A stretch of 64,000 nucleotides of DNA, taken from contig VZRG01001704.1 in the NCBI GenBank assembly GCA_013397435.1, forward strand, positions 1-64,000, given 5' to 3'. Shown here piece by piece: positions 22,033-36,304 of this stretch (the stretch's first letter is position 1; each line of letters starts with the position of its first letter). The DNA is from Erythrocercus mccallii (taxonomy: Eukaryota > Chordata > Aves > Passeriformes > Dicruridae). The notes under the pieces were generated by a model, which saw only the letters and a program-made list of their open reading frames with translations, made no database searches and was not told where the DNA came from. The translations under genes were made by a program, and so were the position numbers.

Positions 22033-25000
22033 TGAACAATAAGCAGTAAAACTTCATTGTATCTAAGTAAAAAAGTTTGCATGGTTTCCACAATCAACCC
22101 CCCCTCGAGGAAGACAGCAACCTCCAGCCAGAGGTGTAGTTTTATGGTGTTCAGAATGTTTGGGTAACTTTGAGGATGGATTCATTACAATGATTTCGTC
22201 TCTGCTATGTTCTTTGAGGGAGTCTTAAAAATCAATAGCATTCTGACTAAGGATGTGAAATTTGATCCTCTCTGCATGAAAGAATGGTAAGGGTTACCTA
22301 ACTTACCACCTATAGTAGGTGTCGATGTTGCCTGGAATGAGTTCTCCCTTCAAGCTGTTGATCCTCTCCTAGCTTGCTTAACAGTGTCAAAATAGCTCTG
22401 GTGTAACTCATGTACTTTTTGCCACCTGGAAAATCTACTATGGTGTATTTTGGGGTAAAGTGAAGGTTTTCTGTTGTGTATAAAATTCCTAAACAGCTGT
22501 TGAAAAGCTTCTGATACTTCACTGAGTGGTGAAAACTTCTATCTGGATGATCAGCTTGTTCCTTTCTCTATAGTTAGTAATTACTCACATGATTAATTAC
22601 ATGATTAATTGTGAAGCAGAAAAGAAGCAGCCAGAGCAATTTTCAGAGTGCCAGTTAGAGTGCTCTAGGATGTTGTCCTCAGGAAGATACAGCCTTGACT
22701 TCACTATGAAAGAATTAACCACCTTGCTATTTCTTTTAGTTCATGGTTTTTAGTAATTGGGGATGGAGGCTTCTCTCTCTTTTTTTTTTCCTTTGTTACA
22801 GCTGCTCACAGTAGAACAATGTACAAGTCAAGTTAAAAAATATTTCTGTGGAAAAGAACCCAAAAATTTGTAAAGATGGCAAAGTACTATGAAAATGGGC
22901 TAGAAGTAGGAAGATAAATTATCTTTTGACCTATTAATGGTCACCAAGAAACACACTGTAGTAGTTGTTCAGAATAAAGCCACATGAGAAATTTGTAGGA
23001 GCCAGCACTGGAGAGGGAGGACCACATTCAAGCCCGCCTTCACTGCAGTCCACATAGAATCCTGCACCTGAAATTCATTGCCATGGTCAGTACTGTAACT
23101 ATAACAGCATTTGTGGGTATTCCTGTGTGTTAACTGTGGCGTGAGGACTTAGGGAACATATTCAGAGATCAGATTGCTTGGGCAATGGCAGCTGTATGGT
23201 TTTGTGTGTACCCACAGGTTCTGTTAAGTGTGGGGTGTTTTTCAGTGCTCCCTGACAGGTTAACAGTAAATGCACCAGTCTAAAAACCAAGTAAGTGCAG
23301 ATCCCAGCTGATGCACGGTCTCTGCAAGCAGAAGCAGTCCTGGCCCTGATCTGACAGAAGGCTGTGCAGCTCCCGTTCTGTGGCTGTGTCAGGCTGCCAG
23401 GGACAAATGCATTTTATCACTTGGTAGTGAAAGAGGACTGCTGCCTGGCAAACCCTTCCCTTTCTGTTTCCAAAGCCATGCTAGGAAAGCTTTGGGTCTT
23501 GAGTGAGGTAAATATTGCTACCAGCAAGATTCAGTCCTCACTATTGGTGGCCACATGTGTTTGGCAAGATTGGTGGGCCTGTGCAGTCCAACCTTAGTTT
23601 GCTTCAGAAGTCGCCATATGGGGAAGGATGCAGCACTTCTGGCTCTCGTTCATTTCCAACAAACTAGCTACAGATTCCTCTATTAGACGACATAGAGAGA
23701 AGAGAAACAGTGTAAATGTAGGTCAAGTGAAATAGTTAAGTAATTCAAAGAAATTCCTTTTGAGATACTTATGGCCACTATGGTCCACCTTTCTATTTTG
23801 ATGCTGGTATGGGGAGCATATTCAAAGCTCCATAGCAAATTTTTGCATTCTGTAAGTCTGGAAGGTTGTAATTTTTTGACTGTTTTACTACGCATCTGAA
23901 CATTTAATTGAGCTGAAAAACAAAAATATAGGAAGAAAAAACCAGAATTACACAACATGGATAATGAGTAGAGCTGTAAAAATTTTAAACATTTTTGAAT
24001 GTTTTCACCCAAAAGGCAGTGGTCCAATACCTTAAGTGGATTATTTTGGGCTCATAGGAAGGCTCAGTTCACTACTGAATACCAAACGGCTGATCGTAAA
24101 ATTGTCATCAGGAAGTAGCTGTCACAGAGATGTTGAAAGAGACCTATTCTTTGTTTTAGAATTATGTAAAATTTAGTTCTAGTATTATAGTGTGATATTG
24201 AATATTCTTGAATTTTGAAGTAAGAACCAAGCAGTTTTAATTAGCAGAAAATCAAATAAATTATATATGTTGGGCCCTAGGTATTAATTAAACACAATGT
24301 TAAAAGCTGTTTAAGAGAGCAGGTACTGAGAAGTGCTTTTGGATCAGGCAAGGGTGTGCCAAAAAATTCACACTAGGTAGTAGAGGGTGAAAAATAAAGA
24401 CTTAAATTAATTAGCTATATATATGAAGACAGCAAAGTTATTTCTTTAATCTCTCCTTGAGTGTTTCCCAAGAAAAGATGCTGATGGTTTTAATGATTCT
24501 TGTTGTGGAGTGTACAGCTGATGTGCAAGTTTCAAGTAGGTCTAGGAAATTGTTTATCTTTAGGACTGCACACTCATGAGAGTTTGTTGCTTGCATGTAG
24601 ACTTGGGGTGATTGAAGTTCTACAAGAATCTGCAAAAAAGAAAAGGGGATGATATTTAAATTAGTTTCCCCAGAAACCTTGCCTTGAGGAAAACTTATCA
24701 ATGATAGCCAGCTTTTTTCTTCATAGTCCAAAAATTCGTACTCATTACGGTATTTTTATAGCTATGGAAAATCTCTATATAACAGGGCAGGTAGCTTTAC
24801 TGTTTTTCTTCTGGTGTACAACTGACTCAGAGGTTTGTGGTTGGGAAAAAAGAATGGGTTGAGTCCTTCACAAAGCGCCATCTTATATCCCAACTTTATT
24901 CATCTTTTTGTTGCTTTTAACACTTTCATGCTTAATAAATGTAACTAAGCTATCTAATATGCTAGAACTCCAGTTTCTTTTCTCCCATTCCTGGCAATAT

Positions 25001-25199
25001 CCCATAGTAAACTGCTCCTAAATATTCTTCTTCCTTTTGTTGTAAATGCATATGAAGTTGGCTTTTCGCAAATAATGAGATGAATGCTATATGTATAATA
25101 TGGGAAAGTTGTACTGTATTTCCTTTTATTTACAGAGTTTAGAGATATGATGAATGTATATTTCCTGATTGTAACATAATGTTAAAAGTAAAGACTGGG
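22033..25199. other. Unique non-coding DNA
   Basis: No gene or interspersed repeat recognised. A 12-bp unit (ACATGATTAATT) is tandemly doubled at 22587-22610. The longest ORF (minus strand, 23683-24027, 114 codons) has no recognisable domain. Confidence 0.45.
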
Positions 25200-25745
25200 G
25201 TTTTTTCTTTCTAACATCTAAACTGGCCGAACCAGAAGGTAGGGGGAGTCATCCTGCATTCCTGCATGAACATTGCTGACGAAAAACTATTGAACCTCTG
25301 TTATTAGGTATCTTATCCAAATGAAGATGACCACACTCTTGGGAGAAAAATTTATGGGACCTATGCTACCAGATGAAATGGAGCCATCTACAGATAGATC
25401 TACCAGATAAAATGATTGCCTGGGGGGAATTGAAACTGAACAAAGAAAATCATACCCAAATGGAATATTTGAAAATGCATTAGAGTCTATTGAATATCTA
25501 ACACAGAGATCCTTAAAATAAAGGATATGAAGCAGTAAGGTGTGCTGGCTGGCTTAGTGCCAGGTACCCTCAGCCGAGAAACTGTATTTGCTTTAGCCTG
25601 TCTCCTAATTGTCTAATTTTTATTTTTATTAAACTTATAAATTTTTCTAAGAAAATGCACCTCGTTTTTTACACTTTCATCTCTACTACTTTTTCCTTTT
25701 CAGGTTCAGCCTAGCACAAGGCAGGCATATAGACATTGCAAAGAA
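25200..25745. repeat. Degraded ERV-like sequence (tentative)
   Basis: The block reads like old ERV or LTR sequence: a GCTGGCTGGCTTAGTGCCAGGTACCC segment near 25543-25568, an A/T-rich tract with ATTAAA/AATAAA-like poly(A) signals near 25626-25640, and a nearby block through ATGCACCTCG (25655-25664). A short direct repeat, CTACCAGATGAAATG / CTACCAGATAAAATG, occurs at about 25368 and 25400. Strand and boundaries could not be settled, and no reading frame survives. It lies only about 55 bp left of the well-defined solo LTR. It may be ordinary unique DNA. Confidence 0.35.
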
Positions 25746-25794
25746 AAAGCTATAAAAATAGATTGCAAAGAAAAACAGGCAGATGGCTTTAGAA

Positions 25795-25799
25795 GAAGG
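25795..25799 (+). repeat. Left target-site duplication (GAAGG)
   Basis: GAAGG directly precedes the TG of the LTR at 25800 and recurs exactly after its terminal CA (26432-26436). A 5-bp duplication is usual for class III (ERVL) and some other avian ERVs. Confidence 0.8.
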
Positions 25800-26431
25800 T
25801 GTTGTGGTTTAGGGCAAATTTGGGAGGAAAACTCCAAAGGGGATTCTTCTGGAAAGCAAACCCAAGCAGCCCCTCCCCCCAGCCGGTCCAGGAAAAACTT
25901 CTCAGAGAAAAGTGGAAAAGACTATTTAACAAACAAAATATCTACAAGCACAAAGAATGAATAATATGAAACAATAAAACCTCTTGCTGCTCTGAGGAGA
26001 GATGGCAAACTGAGAAAAGTCCTTGCCATGGGTGTAGCTCAGTTCTCTCAGTCTCTTATCAATCCCAGTCCCTCTGGAGGTCCAGGCCTGGGGGGCCGCA
26101 GGTGCGAGCCCTCGGTGCTCCTCTGGGTTTTTCAGTCCAGGGCAGATGTAAACAATCCCAAGAAAAGGAAAAGAAAAACCAGTCCAGGGAACTTCTCTGC
26201 CTCAGCTAGCTAAACTAACTAAAAGCACAGAAGATCTTTGTTTCACCCCGTCCATGCCTCCACAAACACAGAGTCAGGAGAAGAGAATGTGTAGGAGTCC
26301 GTCAGTTCTCTCAAAACAAACTCTGCGCTTCTTCTTTCCCTGGTTCTCTCTCAGAATCAGTCTTAAAGGTACAGAAATCAATATACAGCGCTAACAGAAC
26401 AGGTGACTGGGGATACAGTCACCCTAGGACA
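25800..26431 (-). mobile_element. Complete solo ERV LTR, 632 bp
   Basis: The element starts TGTTGTGG, ends CTAGGACA, and is bracketed by identical GAAGG duplications, so both ends are intact. This is the structure left after recombination between the two LTRs of a provirus. Orientation is judged minus because its left end (TG..TGGTTTA) has the same layout as the minus-strand LTR at 47415. It is richer in G+C than its surroundings. The 61-codon ORF at 26028-26213 is chance. No retroviral coding sequence is present. The exact subfamily was not identified. Confidence 0.85.
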
Positions 26432-26436
26432 GAAGG
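26432..26436 (+). repeat. Right target-site duplication (GAAGG)
   Basis: Exact copy of the five bases at 25795-25799, immediately after the LTR end. It confirms the LTR borders. Confidence 0.8.
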
Positions 26437-29400
26437 TCTCATGATTTTAAGAATAAGCTCTTTTATTGCATTATGATTTTTTGGACTGCTGTTTTTCTGA
26501 AGGGTTTAAAAAAACTCAAAAGGGAATTGTCATAATTCCTCCAGCAAAGTGTCTTTTAGGAAAGTCATTTTATTGAGCCTTGCTCATGACAAATAGAGAG
26601 TAAACTTTATGAATAAAAAATACTTTGTGTCTCATGCAGATATCAGTACATATTTTAATTCCAAATGTACTCTCCAGCTTTATGTAGCCTTCCCCATGCA
26701 TAGTTGTTGAGGTAACCAGACAACAGGCCATGTTTCACAGTCAAGGAATTCTTTTTCCTCTTGGCTTCTGAGAAAAAATGTCACTGCTTCCTCACAGTTT
26801 TTATGACTCAAAAGTAAAACCAATATTTATAAGATAGTTGTCTTTTTCTCTTTCTTCTTCCATTTCACAACTTCATCCCTGTCCCAAGATATACTCCAGG
26901 GCTGTCCATACCCTGGAGACAAGAGCCTCCTGTCTTCCATCTTATATTTAGACTTAAAAGATCCTTTCAACACAAATAAAACCCAGCAATGTTTTAAATC
27001 TATGGTGGTCTATAAATTAAACCTATAGACTAAACTATTCTATAAATTAAACAGGATATGCTTATATAATAATTTCAAAAGCTATTACATAGATATTCAA
27101 ACTTGGGAATCATTATGTCTGTTTGAATAAGTTGGAACTGCACTCCATTTTGGTCTTGAATGGTTTTAGTGATTGTCTGGTGTTCTTTTTGTATTTGAGC
27201 TTTCTGGACTCATGGAGTTTTTTTCTTAATTTATTTTTTTCCACAGCACCCTGAGGACTGTATATGTATTCTTAAAAAAATTAAATAAAACTGAAAATTG
27301 ATATTTTTGACTAATACATTAATTCAATTATTAGGTCTTTAACATAAGGACTAGTTAATATCTGACCGACAGAATTAATATTCTGTGTTTCTGGGGCCAA
27401 AGGTGCAAAAACATCTGAAGCTAGGGACAGGGTCAAACCTTCATATGCTAAGAATTACTGAGTAGCCTGGAAAACTCCCTGAAGTGGAACATGATTTAGT
27501 CCTGATCATGCAGAACCAAGGCCTCTGAAGAAGCATGATTAAGCAAACAAATGAGAAAAATGGAATAATCTGGCCTCTCCTACCATTCAGCTGTACCTGA
27601 GAAAACTGACTTGCTTACTTACAGAGGCCTGGGATAGCACTGATGTCCAGTACAAGGATAGCATCTGCCTGGACTCTCCGCCTAACCTGAATGTTCATGT
27701 CATAACACACTGCTCTTGTGTGACAGTATTGCTCCTGGCAAGTGAATTATGAAAGCTGGTTCTAGTGATAGAGACTGGTGGAGGTGGTAGCTTTGGACTC
27801 CTGAACTGTCAGAATTTGGTGAACAGAAAGATGGTGACATAGAGATGTTGTTGCTTTTGCACTTCTTTGCCTCTTTTGTGCCTCTCAAGCTCATTTTGAT
27901 CAGACCTAAAATGTGCATGTTTCAACCATCCTAGAATATAAAATCCAAGTGTATTTTTTAATTTCACAAATGAGCTTTTACCATCTTAATGAACCCTCAA
28001 ATTTATATGCTTCTGTTTTTCAGGCTGTCTAAATTTAAATTTATTATATCAAGTTCATTTCTAATAGAAAATATAGGGGATGTGATCAAAAGTCTTTTTA
28101 AGTTCAGCTTTTGTCCACTGTCATTGATCTGCAAATTTTTCTGTCAGAAAATGTTTGAAATGCTTTTCACATTATCTGATTTCTCCCTTTGTAAAAGCCT
28201 ATTTGATTAAAAAGCATTAAAAAGCACAATTCATCAAAGCTTCTGATCTTTTGGACTAGATGCTGGTTCGTGTTTCTGCAACACATCCCTAAATGAGAGA
28301 CTGAGTGGTAAGATGTCTTTGAAGTAGGAGACACTTGTCCATTTGGCAGAGGTCAAAATGAAAAGTAATTTTTACTGTAACTCATAGCAAAGTGGAGTGC
28401 TTGAGATTCCAGAGCATAAAAAGGCTTCAAACATCTCTCGTTCTGCCACTCCCTTCCTATGCTACAGAATTAAACATGCAGATATGACCTTGCTTGATGT
28501 ATGTATGTGGGTGAGTATGTGAAATCATGGTGGATTAAATTTTTTGGAACAAAGATTTGTGTTCTGCAGCATGATGAGCCGCTTTTGTCACTTTGTTAAA
28601 GGAAAGGAGTCTCTTAAATGGTATGACTGTCTCACACAGTGTGACAGACACAGACCCCCTATCCACATGCACGCCTCTGCTGAAGCTGGCAGTGTCTGAG
28701 CCATGCACAGAACTAGTTATAGGATTCATACACCTCTGTGGGCAGTTTAACAGTGTGTGGCTGTAGCTGTTTTTTTTTGGTAACTCCTACTAACCAAATT
28801 GTGCTGTGCCATTGGGCAGTGCCAGTGCTGCTAGCGGGCATTTGTCTGTACCGCAGGACACTGTGTGGGGTAGTCTTCAGACCACCACATGATTTGGATT
28901 GACAAATCAGTCCTTGAGAGGTAAAACTGGTGCTATCTGGATAGCTAAAGGAAACAAAAGCACAAAACCCATCTGGCAATAAAGCTATATCTAAAAACAA
29001 AGAAGACATATATGCATTAGAACTAAGCACTGAAACTGTTTCCTTAAGACTATGTTAAATTCTTACTCCCAGAACAAGAGATGTTTGAAGCCATTCAGAG
29101 ACTGTCACCTTTAAACAAAGATGACCCAGAATTCTTGGGGATAGTAACACAGATTGAAAGTCAATGACATGGGGTTTTTGAGGTTTCAGTAGCTAGTAAG
29201 TTAATTTGCTGACTATAAAGAAGACTTGATTTTTGTTTTCTAATTTTTTGCTAATTGGTGGTAGAAGCTTTTAGGAAAGGATCTGTTCACTGTATTTTTA
29301 CAGTGCTGGTACAACAAAGTCCTCACCTGGATATTTAAGCGTATTATACATGAGAGTATGAGTTAAATTTTCTTTTAAAATATGAATCTTCTTTAGGAGG

Positions 29401-32400
29401 AGGTTGATATAGACATGATCTGTATTTAAAGTTCATATGCGTATGCTCTCCTACAGAGCCCTGGCAACTTCAGCTTTAGTCTGTGGGACAAAAAGAGCTG
29501 CTGATTTCTCATCAGCACTTTGTATCATCTGTTTGTAGCAATGTAAAGATACAAAATGATAGAACTTCATGTTTTTCAGATCAAAAACACTGTAATGAAT
29601 ACTCCTGAGCCTTTTCCCCCCAGTTTTAGCTGACTTGCTGCATGAGCTTTTCTTCTATATCTCCAATGAGCATTGTTATGTGTGTTTTGCAAAAGTTTTC
29701 ATTTACATTAGTATCAGGGGCCCTACTTATGGTCATACCAGGTTGGTACAGGTATATTGTTAGGTTAGAAATAATAAATTTCTATGTATGTGAGTGGAAT
29801 CTATTCAAGGTTTTTTTAGAAGCTGTGATGTTCTGTACCAATGAGCCTTGCTTACAGCCATGTGAAGATGATGTTCCTGTCCAGATATTGCAAAACTTTC
29901 TAAAGATATCTTCTAAATAGATGGTAGAAGACACTACAGAAGAAATATGTAGTAGGTGTCTTTCTCTGGGTTTTCTTTGGCATAAGTTAAAAATTTTAAG
30001 CGATTTAAAATTCTTTCCTAAAAAACTCTGCTTTTTCATCATCCTGTGTCTTTGTTTCTTTTAAGTGTCTGTGTTACCACTCCATCTCCTATGATGTGGG
30101 TGTCTTGCAAATTATTTGATAGGAACCAGTCATCTTTGTTTTTATGTTGCTTTTTGCATTTATTCTGTATGCATATATGGCCTTTTTACTTCATTTTTGG
30201 TAAATAATCCCTTGGATTTTCAAATGGACACAGATAAATAGGGAATGGAAAGGAATTAAGATATCTCCACACTAATGTATACATGAATGTCTCTGCTGGT
30301 TGAAAATGAATCTTGGAGAAATAAAATTCACTGTTCCTTCGCAGTTTTCCCATGAAAGATCCTGTTCTTTTGAGGAGAATATACTTATTTTTGCACTATG
30401 CAGAAAAGTAACGGCTTGCTTCTCTTTTGCAGGTGAAATACAGGGCAAACTTCTGTGTGTAGGGTCTGCTAAAGTCAACTACTCTGTGGAGTCAAAGGCT
30501 TCTTGTATTTGACTTCCTCTGATTTAATGCTGGCAGATCCCTCTCTGAATGTGTAATATAGATTTTAGTCTGGACCTAGTCACCAGTTTGCCATTTGCCC
30601 TTTATGTTATCCAGCTGTCAAGTCTTCTGTGCTAGATTGATTTCTCCCTACCCCAAAAGACCAGCAATGAGACCAAGTGCCAGTCAGTTTTCTTAATTAA
30701 GTTCCTTTTAAATGCCTGCTTGTACTCCTTACAATTTCATTTGCAGCTGAATCTTGCACCCAGTGAGGAGGATCTGCCATTTTTAAAGGCTTTATTGCAT
30801 TATTGTCTGTTTGAACATTTTTTTAATGGTTTCCTCTTTTTCTAAAGCCATGTCAAAATGCTTAAACAGAGTATCAATAAGCTGTAAAGTCATGAACAGA
30901 ATTAAGAAATAGAGAGCTTGTTCCAGAATCTTTAAATGGTTATGTTGCTGCTCTTCTGACATTACCCTGTCTGAGAGTGGCAGGACAATGCATAGCACCT
31001 TCCATTATGTTTCATGGATATAGCAATTATGGATATTACATCTATGATTAAGAATTAAAGGGTAATGATATAATAGCCGTATCTTCAATCCTTCCAGGAA
31101 GGCCTCTACTAGCATAAGGGGCATTGGCACTTAAAGAGCCCTGCTGGTCCCCCTGTGTAATCTCTTTGTGTTACCTTAAGAGAATAAAAAGTAAACATGT
31201 TCAGGCAACTAAGACTTTCGTTTAATGTTCTTCTACACTTTGCTATTTGATGTGATCAGTCTATCTCCCATTCATAATTTATTTTCAGAGGATTTTTGTG
31301 ACCTTGAACATGAGATGAAATGTCACTTCCTCTGGGATCTGTATCTGAGATGTGTTGACTTTTAAAGGAAATCTTTAGTCAGAGAATTCCCTCAGAATGT
31401 TAATGTCATCATCTTTAAAAAAAACCAAACCAAAAATACTGCCTTTTTTTTTTTTCGTACTTTTTCATGGAGCACACTGTTTGAGATTTTTTTCATTATA
31501 TTCCTCTTCTTTTCTTGGTTTTAAGCTGGGACAACAAAGTTGAGAAGAAAGATCAGAAGTATTGTGCCTGGCATGTGCCCATGTCAGTCCCTTTGTAACA
31601 CTGCTTCCAAACATCACAAACAAAAAGGTTTGCTTTTACCATAATCAGTTTTTTAATAAACTCCATGAATTGCTGATTCAGAACATGCCTGAACAAATGG
31701 AATAATTGTATATACAAAAGAACTGAGAATTATACGCATGGTGATTTATTTCCTCTATTTAGATCTGCTCATCAGAAAGCAGAAATGAGTCCATCTGAAG
31801 TAATTTTACTAACATAACTGGCCGTAAGTGACTCCGTTTCAGGAGTCCATGCCTGGACATACCCAAAAGCTTCTGTGGATAGAAGGTCAAAATGCAGCCA
31901 GGTCAGCTAAGATCTACGGTTGCAGTGAAAAATGCAAACATGAGTCTTCTCACTTTTTCCTGGGCCCTAAAGTGAGGAGAAAACCCATCATAGTATTCCA
32001 ATAGATGTCATAGACAAAGAAGTAGCAGACTGATGTTTTCCCTTTAGATTTGGTGACACCCTAATTGCCCTACAGCTCACAAGAATGGTGCTGTGTTACC
32101 TTAATGCAGCCCATGTTGCATCCCACAAAATGGAGACTAGGAATCTTTTGAGGAACTTCCCTTTCACAATATTTTTCCCCTAGTTGTACTGCATTGGCTG
32201 TCTGTAGTATTTCATGGTCCAGGCAAATCTGCTACATAGCAGCAGTGCACTTGTTCTCAGTGTCAGTTCTGTGGCCTCTGGACCCTAATTTATTGAGTTA
32301 CTTTTGTAATATGCTGTTATAATTCTAAAACCAATAAAATGGCAATGCAACAAGAGCACCTAGTGTTCCTGCAGTGGCTTGACTTAAATTCCTCACAATT

Positions 32401-35400
32401 CTGACATAAGATATCACACTTTTAAGAACTGCTTGTGACATCTTTACATCATGAGGATGCATGGAAGGCTCTCCACTTGCTTTTCAGTATATTTATTTTC
32501 ATATGGTTTTAAATACGTACAATAAATAAGGGTACTCCTTAAAAGTGCAACAGGGAGGCTTTTTTACACAGTCTGATGTAAATGGATTTTTTGCACCAGA
32601 CCATAAAAGTAGCTCTCCATTTCCATCACTAGAAGGTTCTGTAGCTTCAACCGATTCATTTCTTGAGGCATGGCTCTTGTTCCTTAGCTAGAATTTGGTA
32701 AAAATTTGTTCTTTCTTTCCTGTATTCCACAGCTGTGATCAGCTGGAAGTAACCTGAGTATTTCTCTCCTTAGTTCACCCTGACCACAGTTGTCCCTCTC
32801 TCCTTCACTGCATTCATCCTTGCTCTTTTCAATGTGTAGGGTGATAACAGCTGGTGCCTGCTGGTATCCTAGCTAGTTGCCTGTCCAGAAAAAAAACCAT
32901 ATAATTGGTAGAAAAGCCATGTCTCTCCATCAGAAGATTTTCATTTGCATGAGTTTGATTATTTCTGAATACTGGCTTACCACCAAAATTAGCTGAAATT
33001 GCTTCAGTCTTACCGGCAGACATAAACCTAAAGCTTAATCTTACCTTAGAAATTAAAATTAAATGGGTTTTTTTTTGCATGACTGCACACATTTTTGTCA
33101 CTAATTTTAAAGAGGGGTTTTGTACTGTATGCCTGCATCTTTATACTTGTTACCACTTTTGTGTACTGTTCCATGGATGTAACAAGTGATGCTGCAGGCT
33201 TGACAAGCTGTTGATATGGATTATTGACACTCATTTCTAGTGACTTATGTAGAGGCAAAAAAAAAAAGTTATGTTTTTATTTTTCTGTACAGTGGCCTAA
33301 TAATGGCAAGTTATGAAATTTACCAACATTGATTCATTTAGGATTAAAAAACAAAGAAAAAGCAATTGATTTCTTGCTTTTCAGGTCTCTAGCCATTATT
33401 TTACTGCAATAACAACAATTATTTGTCTTTGCTTTAAACTGCAATTCTTATTCTAGAGATAGTGCTTTCTCTTTTCCATTCTCCTCTATGTCACTAAAAC
33501 ACTAATACAAAATATGTTTATTAGTTTAAAACTAGCAGAACTTTTTTCCACTGTTCGCTTGTATGCACAATGCAACAAATGCAGCTGGAGCTTCTCACAG
33601 AGTGAGAACATAGAGCAATTTCTTGTAGTGGATGATAAGAACTATATTAACCCCCCCACCTTTTAAAGAGGCATTACCCATTTTTCTATAATCCCTCATC
33701 TTCCCTACTGAGTATTCAAAGGTGGTCAGTCATGGGTGAGTGAAGTAGCCATCTTGTCTAGTTTTCTTTTTGTAAAACTCTGTCTAACGTGCTCACAGAG
33801 TAATGAAAGCACTTCATCACCAGATGGCAATGTTGGATGAGCCTAACCCCTGCACTTCCTCACAGAGGTATAGCAGGAGCAGGGGAAGGAAGTGGTAAAA
33901 TTTGTTTGGGAGAATGAGCAGCCATATTGTTAAAACTCTTTTATCTCCTTTAAAAGTACCTACAATGGAGGTCAAAAAGGATAATTTTCCACAAATCTGG
34001 AAGGAAGTTCATATGACATTCAGCTTGAGTAAAAAGATCAAGGACACCTTTCTTAAAGAAATATGTGCTTACATGCCTTTGTCCTTTTTTTTTTTTTTTG
34101 CAATTGCTCTTTATAATAATTAACACCTAGAGACATTTCCAAGGTTACACTAACTTTACACAAGAATACTGCCAATCACAGTTCCCAGAAAGTAACTGTG
34201 AGGGGATTTTTGTATGAATGGTTGCCGAGGGTGTGAAATTACAGTTTTTCCTAATTTTTAGGTGTCAGATGACTGTACCTATTGTGGTATTGCATATAGT
34301 AAGCTTTGACTTTTTCTCCTGAATGACTTCCTAATGTAATTCTGCTTACACAAGGTTTTCCCCAAAAATTTATTTGAACAGAAATCATAGTGTTAGGACA
34401 TATTTTGCGTTGAATGTTCCGTTGAGTTCACAGCTGTTCTAATCTGTTTATGTATTACACAGAAGAAACACATGATTCCAAAAGAGTACTCACATATTCT
34501 GCTTAACGTATAAATGGTAATGAATCTCCTGTTAGGATTATTGTCAAATACCCTACATCAAAAATTGTAATAACTAAAGTGGAAATCTAATTTATTGAAA
34601 GAAGAGAACAGATATTAGATGAAGTCTAATTGGAAACACAAAGATAAAATTTAAGGTTTTCATAGTAAGAAACACAATTTGATAGCAGTACAGTTGATTG
34701 AACTCTACCTGCAAATGCATGAAATGTTTCTTTGTCTTTCCAGTAACTTTAATCTATGTCCATGCCATAAATATAGCTGAAGTACTCATAATATTATTAA
34801 TAGTTTCATGCCTTTTTTAGCAGTTTCTGAGTTGAAGAAAGCCTGAGGAATATGCTTAAATTCAGGATTGTGTAGATTACTGAAAAGTAAACTGAGCAGG
34901 GTGTATTATGTTCTTGAAGTAGCAAGGGGTTTTGGCCCAATCAGTTTGTGCTTCCCCAAGACACTGACAATAGGTGTCTTGTTGCCCTTGGGTACGCCTT
35001 TTATATAGCAGGTAATTCTGCCCATTGTTTTCCTATATTGACTCCAGCAAAAGCTAGGATGATTTAGTGGCTTCATTAAGCACTTGGACAGAGAGAATGA
35101 ATCTGGGCCTAAAGTCACACTATAAAATTAAGTATCCTTGTTCTACACTATTTTCCTCACTCTCCTTCAGTGGAAGGCAGGAGGAGAGCAAAGGCTGGTT
35201 ATCACCCATATTTCCAGTAGTTCCATATTTCCACTGGTAGTTTGGGGTGCCACCAATGATGGACGTGTCTGTACCCTGAACCTCACATTTACTACCCAGG
35301 GTGAAAACCATAACGCAAGGTTGGTAAGCAAATTGTCAGACACACTGCAGTAGTGATAAGTACTCTCTCAGTGGTTCCCTTGCTTTGCTTTTCTCAAGGA

Positions 35401-36266
35401 CTTTTCCAATGGGTGCTGGTGGGATTGTTCTGGTTTTGCATTCTCTACCAAGTGTCAGTGAGCTTAGCCATACCTCTGTTAGTTTCTGTTTGGCTGGAAA
35501 CAGCATCCTTTGCAAGATTTCCTTCTTTCAGAAAGGTAATCTCTCCACTGCCATGTCAGTCTGCACATTTCAAGTGTCAATTGGCAGCCCATGACATCAT
35601 TTGGCCTAGAGAAGGACAACTGACTTACTGGGAAACCTGATGTCAGATGAGATGCTTGGGAGAACACAACTTACAACTGTGCCCAGAATGAGGGCTCAGG
35701 TGTGTATGGACTGCTTCAATTACACAACACCAGGAGAGTTGTGACTTGAGTGTTATTCCCCCTCTGTTATGTTCTTGATGAGGAAGTTCTTTAGGAAGGA
35801 AAATGCCATTGCAACTCTAATTTGATATCTTGTTGTAAAGTGGTTTGTTTATATGTTGGAGCTGGATAGACAATGTATGTATGCAAACATGGCAAGATAT
35901 TTCATACAATCTTGTTGCTGACTCATCCAGACCACTGTACAATATGTCAAACAATTGTCACAATGATAACACTTTTCCTTCTAATTTTACACTGGTAATT
36001 TTGACGGAACAAGAAGGGCTGTATGTGAAGACTGCACCTTTTAAAGCAGATTTGGAACGACAGGATAAAATATAGCATTATTATCTAATGGGTGGAAATG
36101 AAAATCTTTGCAATTTCAGGCTCCAGCAAAATAGCTTCTTTTTTGAGGTATGGATATCAGACTTCAAGTGGATTTCACAAAATTTCCTCTAGATATTTAA
36201 ATTAAAATCTATTTCAAAGAAAACTCCTAATCACCAATTCTCAGCAGGATTACTATCACAATGCAC
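26437..36266. other. Unique non-coding DNA (about 9.8 kb)
   Basis: No gene, RNA gene or interspersed repeat was recognised in this long stretch. A short direct repeat containing CTATAAATTAAAC occurs near 27010 and 27041, and a 15-base T run sits at 34085-34099. ORFs of 60-105 codons occur on both strands (for example 28713-29030 minus, 29642-29920 plus, 30300-30512 plus and 35353-35640 plus) without domains or consistent splice context. Confidence 0.45.
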
Positions 36267-36304
36267 CCTTCCTTCCTTCCTTCCTTCCTTCCTTCCTTCC
36301 TTCC
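36267..36304 (+). repeat. (CCTT)n microsatellite, about 9.5 units
   Basis: Thirty-eight bases of uninterrupted CCTT repeat. A pure tetranucleotide array of this length is likely to vary in length between individuals. Confidence 0.97.
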
